The notes: generated from the letters alone by a model not told the origin. 60,058 bases of DNA from an uncultured Eubacterium sp. (GCA_910584065.1 CAJTZN010000017.1:3642-63699), one strand, 5' to 3'; shown: positions 1-6,999, counted from the stretch's first letter. Made by a program: numbers and translations.

Positions 1-26
1 TCCTTAAAATCAAACGCTGCTTCCAT
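1..26 (-). CDS. porB: 2-oxoacid:ferredoxin oxidoreductase beta subunit, N-terminal start only (partial)
   Basis: Only the first nine codons (MEAAFDFKE) lie in the window; the gene runs off the left edge. The start ATG (complement of 24-26) has an AGGAGG ribosome binding site about ten bases upstream. The assignment rests on position: in four-subunit pyruvate/2-oxoisovalerate:ferredoxin oxidoreductases the thiamine-diphosphate-binding beta subunit follows alpha, and gamma, delta and alpha sit directly upstream here. The same start and ribosome binding site occur again 104 bp upstream in the duplicated segment. Confidence 0.6.
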
Positions 27-31
27 GTCTG

Positions 32-130
32 TCAGTCCTCCTTCTCGCGCAGTCCGATGTATCGGTACTTTTTATCTTTCACGCCGTGCTCTGCGCCCTG
101 CATTTCCTTAAAATCAAACGCTGCTTCCAT
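32..130 (-). CDS. 32-codon chimeric ORF made by the tandem duplication
   Basis: Between the alpha and beta genes an ORF starts with the beta-subunit N-terminus (MEAAFDFKEMQGA) and runs in frame into a second copy of the alpha-subunit C-terminus (AEHGVKDKKYRYIGLREKED), ending at a copy of the alpha stop codon. It keeps a full AGGAGG ribosome binding site. The alpha stop lies just before its ATG, and its own stop lies just before the true beta ATG, so translational coupling down the operon could survive. The peptide is probably a by-product with no function. It is listed because it is a real, translatable reading frame that gene finders may misname. Confidence 0.5.
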   Translation of the reverse strand: MEAAFDFKEMQGAEHGVKDKKYRYIGLREKED

Positions 131-135
131 GTCTG

Positions 136-1326
136 TCAGTCCTCCTTCTCGCGCAGTCCAATGTATCGGTACTTTTTATCTTTCACGCCGTGCTCGGCCG
201 CCTCGGCCAGTTCCTCAAATACGGCCGTCACATGGTTCACGGTCAGATCCCTTCCCGACAGGCCGTATACGTAATTGATCACTTCCGCGCTGGCTTTCGC
301 GCGGTAAAGCGCGGCTTCGAGATCGGCAGCCAGCGGGCCGCCGTTCGCATTATAACCCTCGCAGCGGTCAAAAATAGCGATTGCCCGGCATTTGCGCAGC
401 GCTTTTGCCATCTCTTCCCCCGGGAACGGACGAAAGACGCGGACTTTCAAAAGCCCTACCTTTTTTCCTTTTTTGCGCAGTTTGTCCACGGCATCCTTGA
501 TCGTTCCGCAGGCGGAACCGATCGCCACGATGGCCAATTCAGCATCTTTCATCTTATATTCCTCAAAGAAGCGGTATTTGCGGCCGGTCATCTGTTCATA
601 TTCCTTCGCGACATCAAGGATCACCTGCTTGGCGCGAATCATCGCCTCCGCCTGCGCCTTTTTCGCCTCCATGCAGTAATTCGACACGGCATACGGGCCG
701 ACGGCAAGCGGTTCATCCGGATTTAACAGATAGTGTTCCGGCTCGTATGTACCGACAAACTCTTTCACCTTCTCGGTTTCCTCTAACGTAATATTTTCCA
801 CGGCATGACTCGTGATAAATCCATCCTGGCAGATCATGACCGGGAGCAGGACGTCCTTATGCTCCGCGATCCGGTACGACTGGATGAAATTGTCATACGC
901 CTCCTGGTTGTTTTCGGCATAGATCTGGATCCATCCCGAATCCCTGGCGCCCATGCTGTCCGAATGCTCGCTGTTGATATTGAGCGGCCCCGACAGCGCG
1001 CGGTTCACGAGCGCCATGCAGATCGGCAGCCGGTTGGACGCCGCCACATATAATAATTCCCACATGAGCGCAAGTCCGCACGAGGACGTCGCCGTAAGCG
1101 CGCGCACGCCAGCGGCGCTCGCCCCGATCGCCGCGCTCATCGAGCTGTGTTCACTCTCAACTGGTATAAATTCCGTATTGATCTCTCCGTTTGCGATAAA
1201 ACTGGAAACAAACTGGGGAAGTTCTGTGGACGGGGTGATCGGAAACGCCGGCATCACATCCGGCTCCACCTGTTTGATCGCGTGTGCCACCGCCTCGTTT
1301 CCTGACATTCTTTCCTGGATCGCCAT
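136..1326 (-). CDS. porA: 2-oxoacid (pyruvate/2-oxoisovalerate):ferredoxin oxidoreductase, alpha subunit
   Basis: 396 residues, the usual length of the alpha subunit of four-subunit 2-oxoacid:ferredoxin oxidoreductases. These enzymes oxidatively decarboxylate a 2-oxoacid to acyl-CoA and reduce ferredoxin in the cytoplasm. The N-terminal half has the family signature around residues 25-145 (FPITPSTELP, ESEHSSMSAAIGAS, NINSEHSDSMGARDSGW). The C-terminal domain (about 255-370) has the VKVRVFRPFP and FDRCEGYN segments typical of PorA/VorA. The gene begins one base after the delta stop codon, so the subunits are translationally coupled. Which 2-oxoacid is used cannot be told from sequence alone; pyruvate and branched-chain oxoacids are both possible. 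Confidence 0.92.
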   Translation of the reverse strand: MAIQERMSGNEAVAHAIKQVEPDVMPAFPITPSTELPQFVSSFIANGEINTEFIPVESEHSSMSAAIGASAAGVRALTATSSCGLALMWELLYVAASNRLPICMALVNRALSGPLNINSEHSDSMGARDSGWIQIYAENNQEAYDNFIQSYRIAEHKDVLLPVMICQDGFITSHAVENITLEETEKVKEFVGTYEPEHYLLNPDEPLAVGPYAVSNYCMEAKKAQAEAMIRAKQVILDVAKEYEQMTGRKYRFFEEYKMKDAELAIVAIGSACGTIKDAVDKLRKKGKKVGLLKVRVFRPFPGEEMAKALRKCRAIAIFDRCEGYNANGGPLAADLEAALYRAKASAEVINYVYGLSGRDLTVNHVTAVFEELAEAAEHGVKDKKYRYIGLREKED

Positions 1327-1327
1327 G

Positions 1328-1627
1328 TTATTTCCCCTCCTTCATCGTAATCGCGCCAAACGGACATGCTTTTTCACAGATGCCGCATCCTTTGCAGTGC
1401 AGCAGGTCAAATTTCTCCCTCTTCCCATTTCGCACCGGGATGGCGCTGTCCGGACAGTACGGGACACATAACAGGCACTGGCGGCACGCCTCTTTGTCAA
1501 ATACCGGCGTATTGATACGCCACTCTCCTGTCTCAAAACGTTTGGAAGTCGCCGGCTCATAAATCTGCAGTCCCGGCGTCAGATCCTGCCACGGTGTTTT
1601 CTCGTTGATCTCTTTTGCTCGTAACAT
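1328..1627 (-). CDS. porD: 2-oxoacid:ferredoxin oxidoreductase, delta subunit (2x[4Fe-4S] ferredoxin)
   Basis: 99 residues with two complete [4Fe-4S] binding motifs: Cys48, 51, 54, 58-Pro and Cys78, 81, 84, 88-Pro. This is the electron-transfer subunit that takes electrons from the thiamine-diphosphate site to external ferredoxin. The N-terminal 40 residues ahead of the first cluster are normal for PorD. Its ATG directly abuts the gamma stop codon (TAG then ATG). Confidence 0.93.
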   Translation of the reverse strand: MLRAKEINEKTPWQDLTPGLQIYEPATSKRFETGEWRINTPVFDKEACRQCLLCVPYCPDSAIPVRNGKREKFDLLHCKGCGICEKACPFGAITMKEGK

Positions 1628-2200
1628 CTAGCGTACCTCCTCAAGTGCCATTTTCAACGCCTTCAGGTTCCCCTCCAGCATTTCCGGCTTCCTCGCAAAC
1701 TTGTGCCGCAGGGAAGCTTCCATTTCCTTCACAAATGAATGCTCTTCGATCACGCCGGAAATCTTTACGATCGCCGCCAGCATCGGCGTGTTGGGAAAAT
1801 ATTTCCCCAGCGTCTTCTGGCAGACTTTTCTCGCGTCGATCGTATACACCCGTCCCTGATACCCATTTAACTGCGTATAAATTTCCTCGCTGGACTTCGC
1901 CGTATTGACAAGGATCGCCCCGTTCTTCTTCAAACCTTTCGTAACATCGACGGAATGTAAAAGCGTCTCATCTACGACAACGACAAAATCCGGCTCATAA
2001 ATGTTTGAGTGGACCCGGATCTCCCGGTCGCTGATCCTGTCATATGCCGTGATCGGGGCGCCCATCCGCTCCGGGCCATATTCCGGAAACCCCTGGACAT
2101 GTTTTCCCATCTTAAATGCCACATCCGCCAGAAGCAGGGCAGCTGTCTTCGCCCCCTGTCCGCCGCGTCCGTGCCAGCGGAATTCTACTAGTTCACTCAT
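1628..2200 (-). CDS. porG: 2-oxoacid:ferredoxin oxidoreductase, gamma subunit
   Basis: 190 residues from the chosen start (MSELVEFRWHGRGGQGAK). The GRGGQG motif near residue 10 and the FPEYGPERMGAP segment near residue 41 are hallmarks of the gamma subunit that binds CoA. An upstream in-frame ATG at 2242 exists, but the ATG at 2200 has a GAGGGAAG ribosome binding site at proper distance and matches the family N-terminus. It is the first gene of the oxidoreductase set. No convincing promoter lies between it and the SGNH hydrolase gene 100 bp upstream, so the two may share a transcript. Confidence 0.92.
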   Translation of the reverse strand: MSELVEFRWHGRGGQGAKTAALLLADVAFKMGKHVQGFPEYGPERMGAPITAYDRISDREIRVHSNIYEPDFVVVVDETLLHSVDVTKGLKKNGAILVNTAKSSEEIYTQLNGYQGRVYTIDARKVCQKTLGKYFPNTPMLAAIVKISGVIEEHSFVKEMEASLRHKFARKPEMLEGNLKALKMALEEVR

Positions 2201-2301
2201 TTGTCTTCCCTCTTTCTCTTTTTCTATTTCACCATAATCCATCCACCCTTAAAATTCGTAACGCCGTTCCCGTCCCGGATCCGGTTTGGGCACCATTTTT
2301 C

Positions 2302-3999
2302 TTACCGCGTCACGCCAAAACCGAGGATCGTAAACCGCTTTTCCTCGTCCCCGGGGTGCATGACGATCTTCACCGTATGCTCGGCGCTGCCGCTTTCATT
2401 CAGGATGATCTGCGGATTGCAGTGATCCCATCCGTTTGCCAGCGGATCCGCCGTCCGCACAAGAACACCGTCCACATATATATCGGCTTTTCCGAACTGG
2501 ACATTACCGGAATCCTTCGATACGAGAATGATATTGCGGCAGGCAAGCTTCATCTCAAAGACAGCCTCTTTCGTGCCAAATGCCTTGCCCCAGCCGTGTT
2601 CAAACTCGGGGGTACTGAAATTATTGAAATCCCGCTCGACATATTGAAGCTCCTCATCGGTAAAATCAAACCCGCTCTGCATCACATCGCCGTAAGCATT
2701 GATATTTTCCGCATCGACAAGCTCGATCTTTTCAAACTCACTTCCGAGCAGCGGCGCTTTCGAAAAATCGCTGTCCGCCGACGGCATTTCCGCCTCATCC
2801 ACCTTTTGGAACAAATGAAGCAGACAGTCGGCCATCACGCGGTGCCCGGCATTCGTCGGATGGTAAATATCATAAAAGTACTGCCGTTTCGTTATGACAG
2901 TATCCTGCCTAAACTGTGGGACAACCGCTGCCTTTACACTTACCATAGGCAGATCGTAATGTTCCCCGACCGGAACGAGCCGATCTTCCAAATTCCAATC
3001 ATTCATAAACACGGCAAAATTTACAATGACAGCCGGTGCATATGGCGCATTCGCAATCTTCCTGACAAGGCTTTCAAAACAGATCCCCTCGGTCTCATCC
3101 CCCTCGTCATTGACCGCAAATTCCACAATGACGATATCGGGCTGAATCTCGCCGTACGACGTCACCTCTTTTTCATAGCGGATCACTCCTAGCTCGGAAG
3201 GCGTCCCCCCCACGCCGGCTTTGACGAACGAAATCTCCGCTCCGCTCTCCTTCGCAAACAATTCGCAAAATCCCTGATACGAAAGATAGGCGTAGGAGTT
3301 CATATGAATCGGCTTCGCCCCGGCGCCCTGCGTGATCGAGCCGCCGATATAGGCGATGACCACATTCTCACCGCGCTTTGCCTTTTCAATCGCTTTTTTC
3401 AGACGAAGGATATTTCCCATACTGAGCAGCGAGCGCCCGATCATGTTTTGATACGCCTCCGACTCAAAATCGACCGGCGGATCCACTTCCAGTTCCGGCA
3501 CCTCGTACCCGTCGTTTAAGTAAAATTTCAAAGTTACGGTCGCGCTTTTGCATTTTCCCAAAAAATTGAAATGAAAGGCACCGATGATATCATCTTTTTC
3601 ATTGATCCCCGACTCGCTGACGAGAATCGTAACCTCCTCGCCGTCGCAGGGACAGACCGCTCTCACATTTGTTCCCGTCGCGTACTTATCTACTTTGCCA
3701 TAACACTGCATCGTAAATTCAATCGACTCGCCTTTTTCATCTTCTTGCATCGCCGTGATGCTGACACCGATACTATGTACCAATTTGACAAAGCCGTTCG
3801 TGTGTTCTAAAAGTTTTAGTATGCCGGGGTCGACATCCCCGCATATCCCGCTGACCTGTTCGATCAGACGGCCCTCCATAAAATTGCAGTCGCGGCAGGA
3901 ACCGTCCTGCGCCGGCATGCCGGCAATCGCGCGATCCAGCATGATGTAAAGGCTGGGTCTTTTTTGGGTAGGATCCTTTGGTGCTGTTGGCCCTCTCAT
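2302..3999 (-). CDS. SGNH/GDSL-type esterase/hydrolase with extra N- and C-terminal domains
   Basis: About 565 residues. The central SGNH hydrolase domain (about 215-415) shows the block I serine motif (AYIGGSITQGAG), an FAVNDE segment, and the block V catalytic Asp-His pair (DIYHPTNAGH). An N-terminal beta-rich domain of about 200 residues and a C-terminal jelly-roll-like segment (about 450-565) flank it, as in multidomain carbohydrate acetyl-esterases. No signal peptide is visible, so it is probably cytoplasmic and could deacetylate imported sugars; the substrate is unknown. The chosen ATG (fourth codon of an ORF opening at 4008) has AAGGGG eight to nine bases upstream. The 4008 ATG abuts that ribosome binding site. 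Confidence 0.75.
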   Translation of the reverse strand: MRGPTAPKDPTQKRPSLYIMLDRAIAGMPAQDGSCRDCNFMEGRLIEQVSGICGDVDPGILKLLEHTNGFVKLVHSIGVSITAMQEDEKGESIEFTMQCYGKVDKYATGTNVRAVCPCDGEEVTILVSESGINEKDDIIGAFHFNFLGKCKSATVTLKFYLNDGYEVPELEVDPPVDFESEAYQNMIGRSLLSMGNILRLKKAIEKAKRGENVVIAYIGGSITQGAGAKPIHMNSYAYLSYQGFCELFAKESGAEISFVKAGVGGTPSELGVIRYEKEVTSYGEIQPDIVIVEFAVNDEGDETEGICFESLVRKIANAPYAPAVIVNFAVFMNDWNLEDRLVPVGEHYDLPMVSVKAAVVPQFRQDTVITKRQYFYDIYHPTNAGHRVMADCLLHLFQKVDEAEMPSADSDFSKAPLLGSEFEKIELVDAENINAYGDVMQSGFDFTDEELQYVERDFNNFSTPEFEHGWGKAFGTKEAVFEMKLACRNIILVSKDSGNVQFGKADIYVDGVLVRTADPLANGWDHCNPQIILNESGSAEHTVKIVMHPGDEEKRFTILGFGVTR

Positions 4000-4070
4000 T
4001 TGGTTCATCCCCTTTTTTATTTTTTAAGATTCCCTATTCCTTGATCTTTTTCTACAAAAATTACAGTAAT

Positions 4071-4099
4071 AGTATGCACTAATTTTCGTGATTTTGCAA
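4071..4099 (-). promoter_or_regulatory. Possible promoter for the SGNH hydrolase gene
   Basis: On the minus strand TTGCAA (4094-4099) is followed after 17 bp by CATACT (4071-4076), about 70 bp upstream of the hydrolase start. It is a weak match to the housekeeping consensus. Confidence 0.3.
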
Positions 4100-4150
4100 G
4101 TATCTTTTATGTATTTTTCTCCGCTTTCCGGAAATACTACGAGTAAAACA

Positions 4151-4213
4151 AATGGAGGTAAAGATGAAAAAATAATTTTTTCATCCTGCAGGTTTTCGCT
4201 GCGCCAAAACCTG
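4151..4213 (+). other. Coat-operon leader: ribosome binding site plus three-codon minigene and two hairpins
   Basis: A GGAGGTAAAG ribosome binding site is followed by ATG AAA AAA TAA (4164-4175), encoding Met-Lys-Lys only. The minigene sits inside a perfect 10-bp inverted repeat (4163-4172 and 4176-4185, 3-nt loop). A second inverted repeat follows (CAGGTTTT at 4189-4196, AAAACCTG at 4206-4213). This lies about 75 bp before the first coat gene. It may be a leader-type control element or a decayed gene start. Confidence 0.35.
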
Positions 4214-4260
4214 AGCGATTTGCTGCTCCAAAAAAACAGTCGCAGCATGGAGGTAAAAAA

Positions 4261-4446
4261 ATGGCTGATTTATCAGAAAAAGAACTGTCGTCCATTCAGG
4301 ACATCCTCAACCAGGAAGATTTGCTGATCAAGAAATTCAAAAATCTTTCCAATCAGTGTGAGGATCCGGAAATCAAAGACAAACTGATGAACATTTCCGA
4401 CCGTCACCAGAAACATTTCAACTCGATCTACTCGCAGTTGAGATAA
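4261..4446 (+). CDS. Small spore coat-associated protein
   Basis: 61 residues, alpha-helical and charged (LSEKELSSIQDIL, QEDLLIKKFKNLS, DRHQKHFNSIYSQL). This pattern matches the short clostridial proteins usually encoded beside CotF-type coat proteins. A GGAGG ribosome binding site lies eight bases before the ATG. It forms a two-gene operon with the CotF-like gene 37 bp downstream. Expression in the mother cell during sporulation is expected from the family; no sporulation sigma-factor promoter could be assigned with confidence. Confidence 0.7.
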   Translation: MADLSEKELSSIQDILNQEDLLIKKFKNLSNQCEDPEIKDKLMNISDRHQKHFNSIYSQLR

Positions 4447-4483
4447 CAAATGCGGGCAGACTGCCCAAGGAAAGGAGCTTACC

Positions 4484-4741
4484 ATGGGATTAAGTGAAAA
4501 AGAGATTTTGGCCGACGCCCTCGAATCCGAGAAACAGGCGACAGGCTACTACAACATGTTTTCCAATGAGTGTGTACACAATAACGTGAGGGACGCCATC
4601 CTGAAATGTCTGGACGAAGAACACGAGATCCAGCAGAGTGTGTTTGAGGAAATGCACGCGAGGGGATACTACCCGACACCGGCTGCCGATACTACGAAAG
4701 TGGATCAGGTGAAGCAGAAATTCGCGCAGTGCGTGAAATAG
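4484..4741 (+). CDS. CotF-family spore coat protein
   Basis: 85 residues with the CotF pattern: LSEKEILADALESEKQ at the N-terminus, a second helix starting at the conserved internal segment (VRDAILKCLDEEHEIQ), and a C-terminal ARGYYPTPAA motif. This is the ferritin-like helical fold of CotF coat proteins. AAGGAG lies at good distance before the ATG, and an intrinsic terminator follows 30 bp after the stop. It indicates that the organism forms endospores. Confidence 0.85.
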   Translation: MGLSEKEILADALESEKQATGYYNMFSNECVHNNVRDAILKCLDEEHEIQQSVFEEMHARGYYPTPAADTTKVDQVKQKFAQCVK

Positions 4742-4770
4742 TATCCGGGAAAGCAGACAGAGGACAATTT

Positions 4771-4809
4771 GACTGGAGAGCGCGTAGAAGGTGCTCTCCA
4801 GTCTTTTTT
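4771..4809 (+). terminator. Rho-independent terminator of the coat operon
   Basis: An 11-bp perfect stem (GACTGGAGAGC at 4771-4781, GCTCTCCAGTC at 4793-4803) with an 11-nt loop, followed by six T. The minus-strand gene at 4808 ends in the same place, so the hairpin may serve both directions. Confidence 0.9.
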
Positions 4810-5230
4810 ACCGTAGATTGGACCCCAACTCATTATATTTATTCCGCTGTTCATTCGGCAGCAAGCTTAAAAGGAGTTGCTCCAGCGTCCTTCTGCTCTC
4901 TCCCGACTGTATCGCGACCATACCTCTGATATATATATAATCTATCATGGCCTGCACACCTTCCGGTGCAGTTACCCAGTATTCGTTCGTTGCTATCTCA
5001 ACAATAATTGCTGGATCTGTACCATCAACCACCAGTGTTATGAGAAGCTTCAACAACACCGAAGAAACCTTTTCCATCTCCCCCTCCAATGCAAGCAGAC
5101 CTCTCATTTGCGCAATATAAGAAAGTTCCATAATAGATGATACCACATCTGCCAGTTGACATGATTCATCCCTTGTACTTTTCATTTTTGAAATGGCATC
5201 AAATCGTACATTTTCTAACATTTGTTTCAT
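4808..5230 (-). CDS. MotA-like protein lacking the membrane helices
   Basis: 140 residues with no hydrophobic segment long enough to be a clear membrane helix. The middle (RGLLALEGEMEK, LVVDGTDPAIIVEI) resembles the cytoplasmic loop of the flagellar stator MotA. The C-terminus (MIDYIYIRGMVAIQSGE, LLSLLPNEQR) resembles the MotA tail that follows its last helix. The part of MotA between them, helices TM3-TM4, is missing. This is my comparison from memory of MotA sequences, not a database result. The start overlaps the mscS stop by four bases (ATGA), so the two are translationally coupled, which suggests a role linked to the MscS channel rather than to flagella. No function is established. Confidence 0.55.
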   Translation of the reverse strand: MKQMLENVRFDAISKMKSTRDESCQLADVVSSIMELSYIAQMRGLLALEGEMEKVSSVLLKLLITLVVDGTDPAIIVEIATNEYWVTAPEGVQAMIDYIYIRGMVAIQSGESRRTLEQLLLSLLPNEQRNKYNELGSNLR

Positions 5231-6108
5231 TTTTTTCCTCCTTTCGCACTTTCATCCACACGTTTCAACGTCACATCCAACTGGTCAAACGGAATTTCGA
5301 TCCCTTCCTCGTCGAACCGCTCCTTGATCTCTTCGAGCATCGCCCATCTCACCTGCCAGTAATCCTCTTTCTTCACCCAAACATGCACCGCCATTTCCAC
5401 GGCGCTGCTGCCCAGCTCACTGACGACGATATCGATCGGCTCGTTCCGCAGAACCGCATCCTGTTCCTGAATGATCCCATCCAGCACATCCCTGACCCTT
5501 TTTATATTTTCAGCATACGAGACGCCGACGCCAATGTCGATCCGGCGCTTGTCCTGCTGCGTGACATTGATGATATTGGAATCCGCCAGTGACCCGTTCG
5601 GCATGATCACGATCTTATTGTCTATCATCTGCAGTTTCGTGTAAATGATATCGATACTGACGACCGTCCCCTCTTTGTCCCCCACCATGATATAATCGCC
5701 CACCAGAAACGGCTTTGTCAGCAGGATCAGCACACCGCCGGCGAAATTGGCAAGACTTCCCTGGAGCGCCAGGCCGACCGCCAGACCCGCAGAGCCGAGA
5801 AGCGCCACGACGGAACTTGTCTCCAGTCCGAGGAACTGGAAAATCAAAAGAATGAGCACAAAATAAAGGGAAAATTTTATCACTGACGACAGAAACGCCG
5901 CCACTCCCTCCTCCATGTTCCCGCGCTCGAACGATTTCCGCAGAAAGCGCAGAAGCCATGTGATCACCCTGCGCCCGATCCAGTACGCCACGAGCGCCAC
6001 AAGGATATGTATGCATACATTGGCAACGGCCGGAAGTTTACCCTCTACCAATGACTTCCAGTCCCAGCCGCCTCCGCTCGTCAATTCTTCGATCGCATTC
6101 GCATCCAT
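5227..6108 (-). CDS. mscS: Small-conductance mechanosensitive channel, MscS family
   Basis: 293 residues, the size of Escherichia coli MscS. Three N-terminal membrane helices are visible: about 27-47, 70-92 and the glycine/alanine-rich pore helix (VALLGSAGLAVGLALQGSLAN). The beta domain follows (FLVGDYIMVGDKEGTV, then the PNG motif IVIMPNGSLADSNIINVT), then the C-terminal vestibule domain. It should open in the plasma membrane on hypo-osmotic shock and release solutes. A promoter lies upstream at 6144-6172, and the gene is coupled to the MotA-like gene. Confidence 0.93.
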   Translation of the reverse strand: MDANAIEELTSGGGWDWKSLVEGKLPAVANVCIHILVALVAYWIGRRVITWLLRFLRKSFERGNMEEGVAAFLSSVIKFSLYFVLILLIFQFLGLETSSVVALLGSAGLAVGLALQGSLANFAGGVLILLTKPFLVGDYIMVGDKEGTVVSIDIIYTKLQMIDNKIVIMPNGSLADSNIINVTQQDKRRIDIGVGVSYAENIKRVRDVLDGIIQEQDAVLRNEPIDIVVSELGSSAVEMAVHVWVKKEDYWQVRWAMLEEIKERFDEEGIEIPFDQLDVTLKRVDESAKGGKK

Positions 6109-6143
6109 CCTTTTTTCACCTTCCTCGCTGTTGATCTATAATC

Positions 6144-6172
6144 AGGATATCTTAGATGTTTTACATTGTCAA
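6144..6172 (-). promoter_or_regulatory. Likely promoter of mscS
   Basis: Minus-strand TTGACA (6167-6172), 17-bp spacer, TATCCT (6144-6149), about 35 bp before the mscS ATG. It is back to back with the rightward promoter at 6184-6212. Confidence 0.6.
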
Positions 6173-6183
6173 GTAAAAAACTA

Positions 6184-6212
6184 TTGACATTTCACATCTG
6201 ATGGTTTATCAT
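6184..6212 (+). promoter_or_regulatory. Promoter of antisense RNA, copy 1
   Basis: TTGACA (6184-6189), 17-bp spacer, TATCAT (6207-6212). It directs rightward transcription toward the toxin gene's 3' end. Confidence 0.65.
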
Positions 6213-6218
6213 AATGGG

Positions 6219-6350
6219 TACAGAGATGACATTTCAACATTTCGAAAGGCACTATCCGTAATGCAGAACGGTTGCCTTGAAATTTTAATTATTTCTAGTA
6301 AAAACCAGAAAATAACCGCATTCCTTGGCGTGGAGGGCGGTTATTTTTCT
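6219..6350 (+). ncRNA. Putative type I antitoxin RNA, copy 1
   Basis: Predicted from the promoter at 6184-6212 to the hairpin terminator ending near 6350, about 130 nt with no credible ORF. Its 5' part can fold by pairing AAGGC and CCGT with ACGG and GCCTT (near 6246-6280). Its 3' end is antisense to the last codons and terminator of the toxin gene. The AAAGGCACTATC motif in it also occurs near the start of the toxin mRNA. Start and end points are predictions. Confidence 0.5.
6311..6345. terminator. Two-way terminator shared by toxin and antisense RNA, copy 1
   Basis: A 9-bp stem (AATAACCGC at 6311-6319, GCGGTTATT at 6337-6345) with T-rich runs on both sides, so it can end transcripts from either direction. 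The toxin stop codon lies in its right arm. Confidence 0.75.
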
Positions 6351-6445
6351 GCATTCTTACCGTGTTCGTATCCTATCTTATATGCAGCTCCGCACATAAT
6401 ACTTGCGATCACTACAATATAATATATCGTTTCTATCGTTATCAT
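6341..6445 (-). CDS. 34-residue hydrophobic peptide, putative type I toxin, copy 1
   Basis: The ATG (complement of 6443-6445) has a perfect AAAGGAGG ribosome binding site ten bases upstream. The peptide has one hydrophobic stretch (about residues 4-21, including IYYIVVIASI) and a charged tail (YEHGKNAEK). This is the plan of small membrane-damaging type I toxins of Firmicutes. The predicted mRNA has an unusually long leader (about 105 nt), typical of these toxins. I do not recognise a named family. The call rests on architecture: strong leftward promoter, strong but hairpin-covered ribosome binding site, convergent antisense promoter and shared terminator. Confidence 0.6.
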   Translation of the reverse strand: MITIETIYYIVVIASIMCGAAYKIGYEHGKNAEK

Positions 6446-6459
6446 ACGCAGTCAGTCCT

Positions 6460-6482
6460 CCTTTCGTAGATTCCCCGAAAGG
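6460..6482 (-). promoter_or_regulatory. Hairpin sequestering the toxin ribosome binding site, copy 1
   Basis: A 7-bp stem (CCTTTCG and CGAAAGG, 9-nt loop) in the toxin mRNA takes up the AAAGG part of its AAAGGAGG ribosome binding site. Copy 2 has the same hairpin at 6902-6924. Confidence 0.6.
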
Positions 6483-6557
6483 TTTCTATGTAAACAGGGC
6501 TTTTACTCCCTGATGGAAGACAAACCGTCCTACCGTACTTAGATAGTGCCTTTTTCT

Positions 6558-6586
6558 ATTTTACAAAATATTTCCTATATCGTCAA
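6558..6586 (-). promoter_or_regulatory. Promoter of toxin mRNA, copy 1
   Basis: Minus-strand TTGACG (6581-6586), 17-bp spacer, TAAAAT (6558-6563); predicted start near 6551. Confidence 0.65.
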
Positions 6587-6635
6587 CCGCAAAATATATT
6601 TTTCTTTCTCGATGAGAATATTTTTAAGCAAACTA

Positions 6636-6664
6636 TTGACATTTCATATCTGATAGTTTATTAT
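6636..6664 (+). promoter_or_regulatory. Promoter of antisense RNA, copy 2
   Basis: TTGACA (6636-6641), 17-bp spacer, TATTAT (6659-6664). The -10 box is changed relative to copy 1. Confidence 0.65.
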
Positions 6665-6670
6665 AATGAG

Positions 6671-6792
6671 TATAGAAATGACATTACAACATTTCGAAAG
6701 GCACTATCCGTAATGCAGAACGGTTGCCTTGGAATTTTATCTCAAAAAGCAGAATAACCGCATTCCTTGGCGTGGAGGGCGGTTATTTTTCT
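6671..6792 (+). ncRNA. Putative type I antitoxin RNA, copy 2
   Basis: Predicted from the promoter at 6636-6664 to the terminator at 6753-6787, about 120 nt. It keeps the 5' hairpin region of copy 1 but differs after it (a shorter, changed segment near 6731-6752). Each RNA might therefore match its own toxin transcript better than the other's beyond the shared terminator. Ends are predictions. Confidence 0.5.
6753..6787. terminator. Two-way terminator, copy 2
   Basis: Same 9-bp stem as copy 1 (6753-6761 with 6779-6787), with T-rich runs in both directions. Confidence 0.75.
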
Positions 6793-6887
6793 GCATTCTT
6801 ACCGTGTTCGTATCCTATCTTATATGCAGCTCCGCACATAATACTTGCGATCACTACAATATAATATATCGTTTCTATCGTTATCAT
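6783..6887 (-). CDS. 34-residue hydrophobic peptide, putative type I toxin, copy 2
   Basis: Identical in coding sequence to the peptide at 6341-6445, with the same AAAGGAGG ribosome binding site and covering hairpin. Its leftward promoter (7000-7028) is closer to consensus than that of copy 1 (TTGACA rather than TTGACG). Confidence 0.6.
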   Translation of the reverse strand: MITIETIYYIVVIASIMCGAAYKIGYEHGKNAEK

Positions 6888-6999
6888 ACGCAGTCAGTCC
6901 TCCTTTCGTAGATTCCCCGAAAGGTTTCTATGTAAACAGGGCTTTTACTCCCTGATGGAAGACAAACCGTCCTACCGTACTTAGATAGTGCCTTTTTCT

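Larger units (their letters stand above)
1..195. repeat. Tandem direct duplication (104-bp period) at the alpha/beta subunit junction
   Basis: Bases 1-91 and 105-195 are the same sequence with one mismatch (g at 56, a at 160). The repeated unit holds the last 19 codons or so of the alpha subunit, its stop codon, the ribosome binding site and the first nine codons of the beta subunit. The left copy may extend beyond the window edge. Confidence 0.95.

Noticed and set aside
4024..4248. Minus-strand 74-codon ORF upstream of the SGNH hydrolase
   Set aside because: Antisense to the coat leader hairpins and probable promoters; no ribosome binding site.
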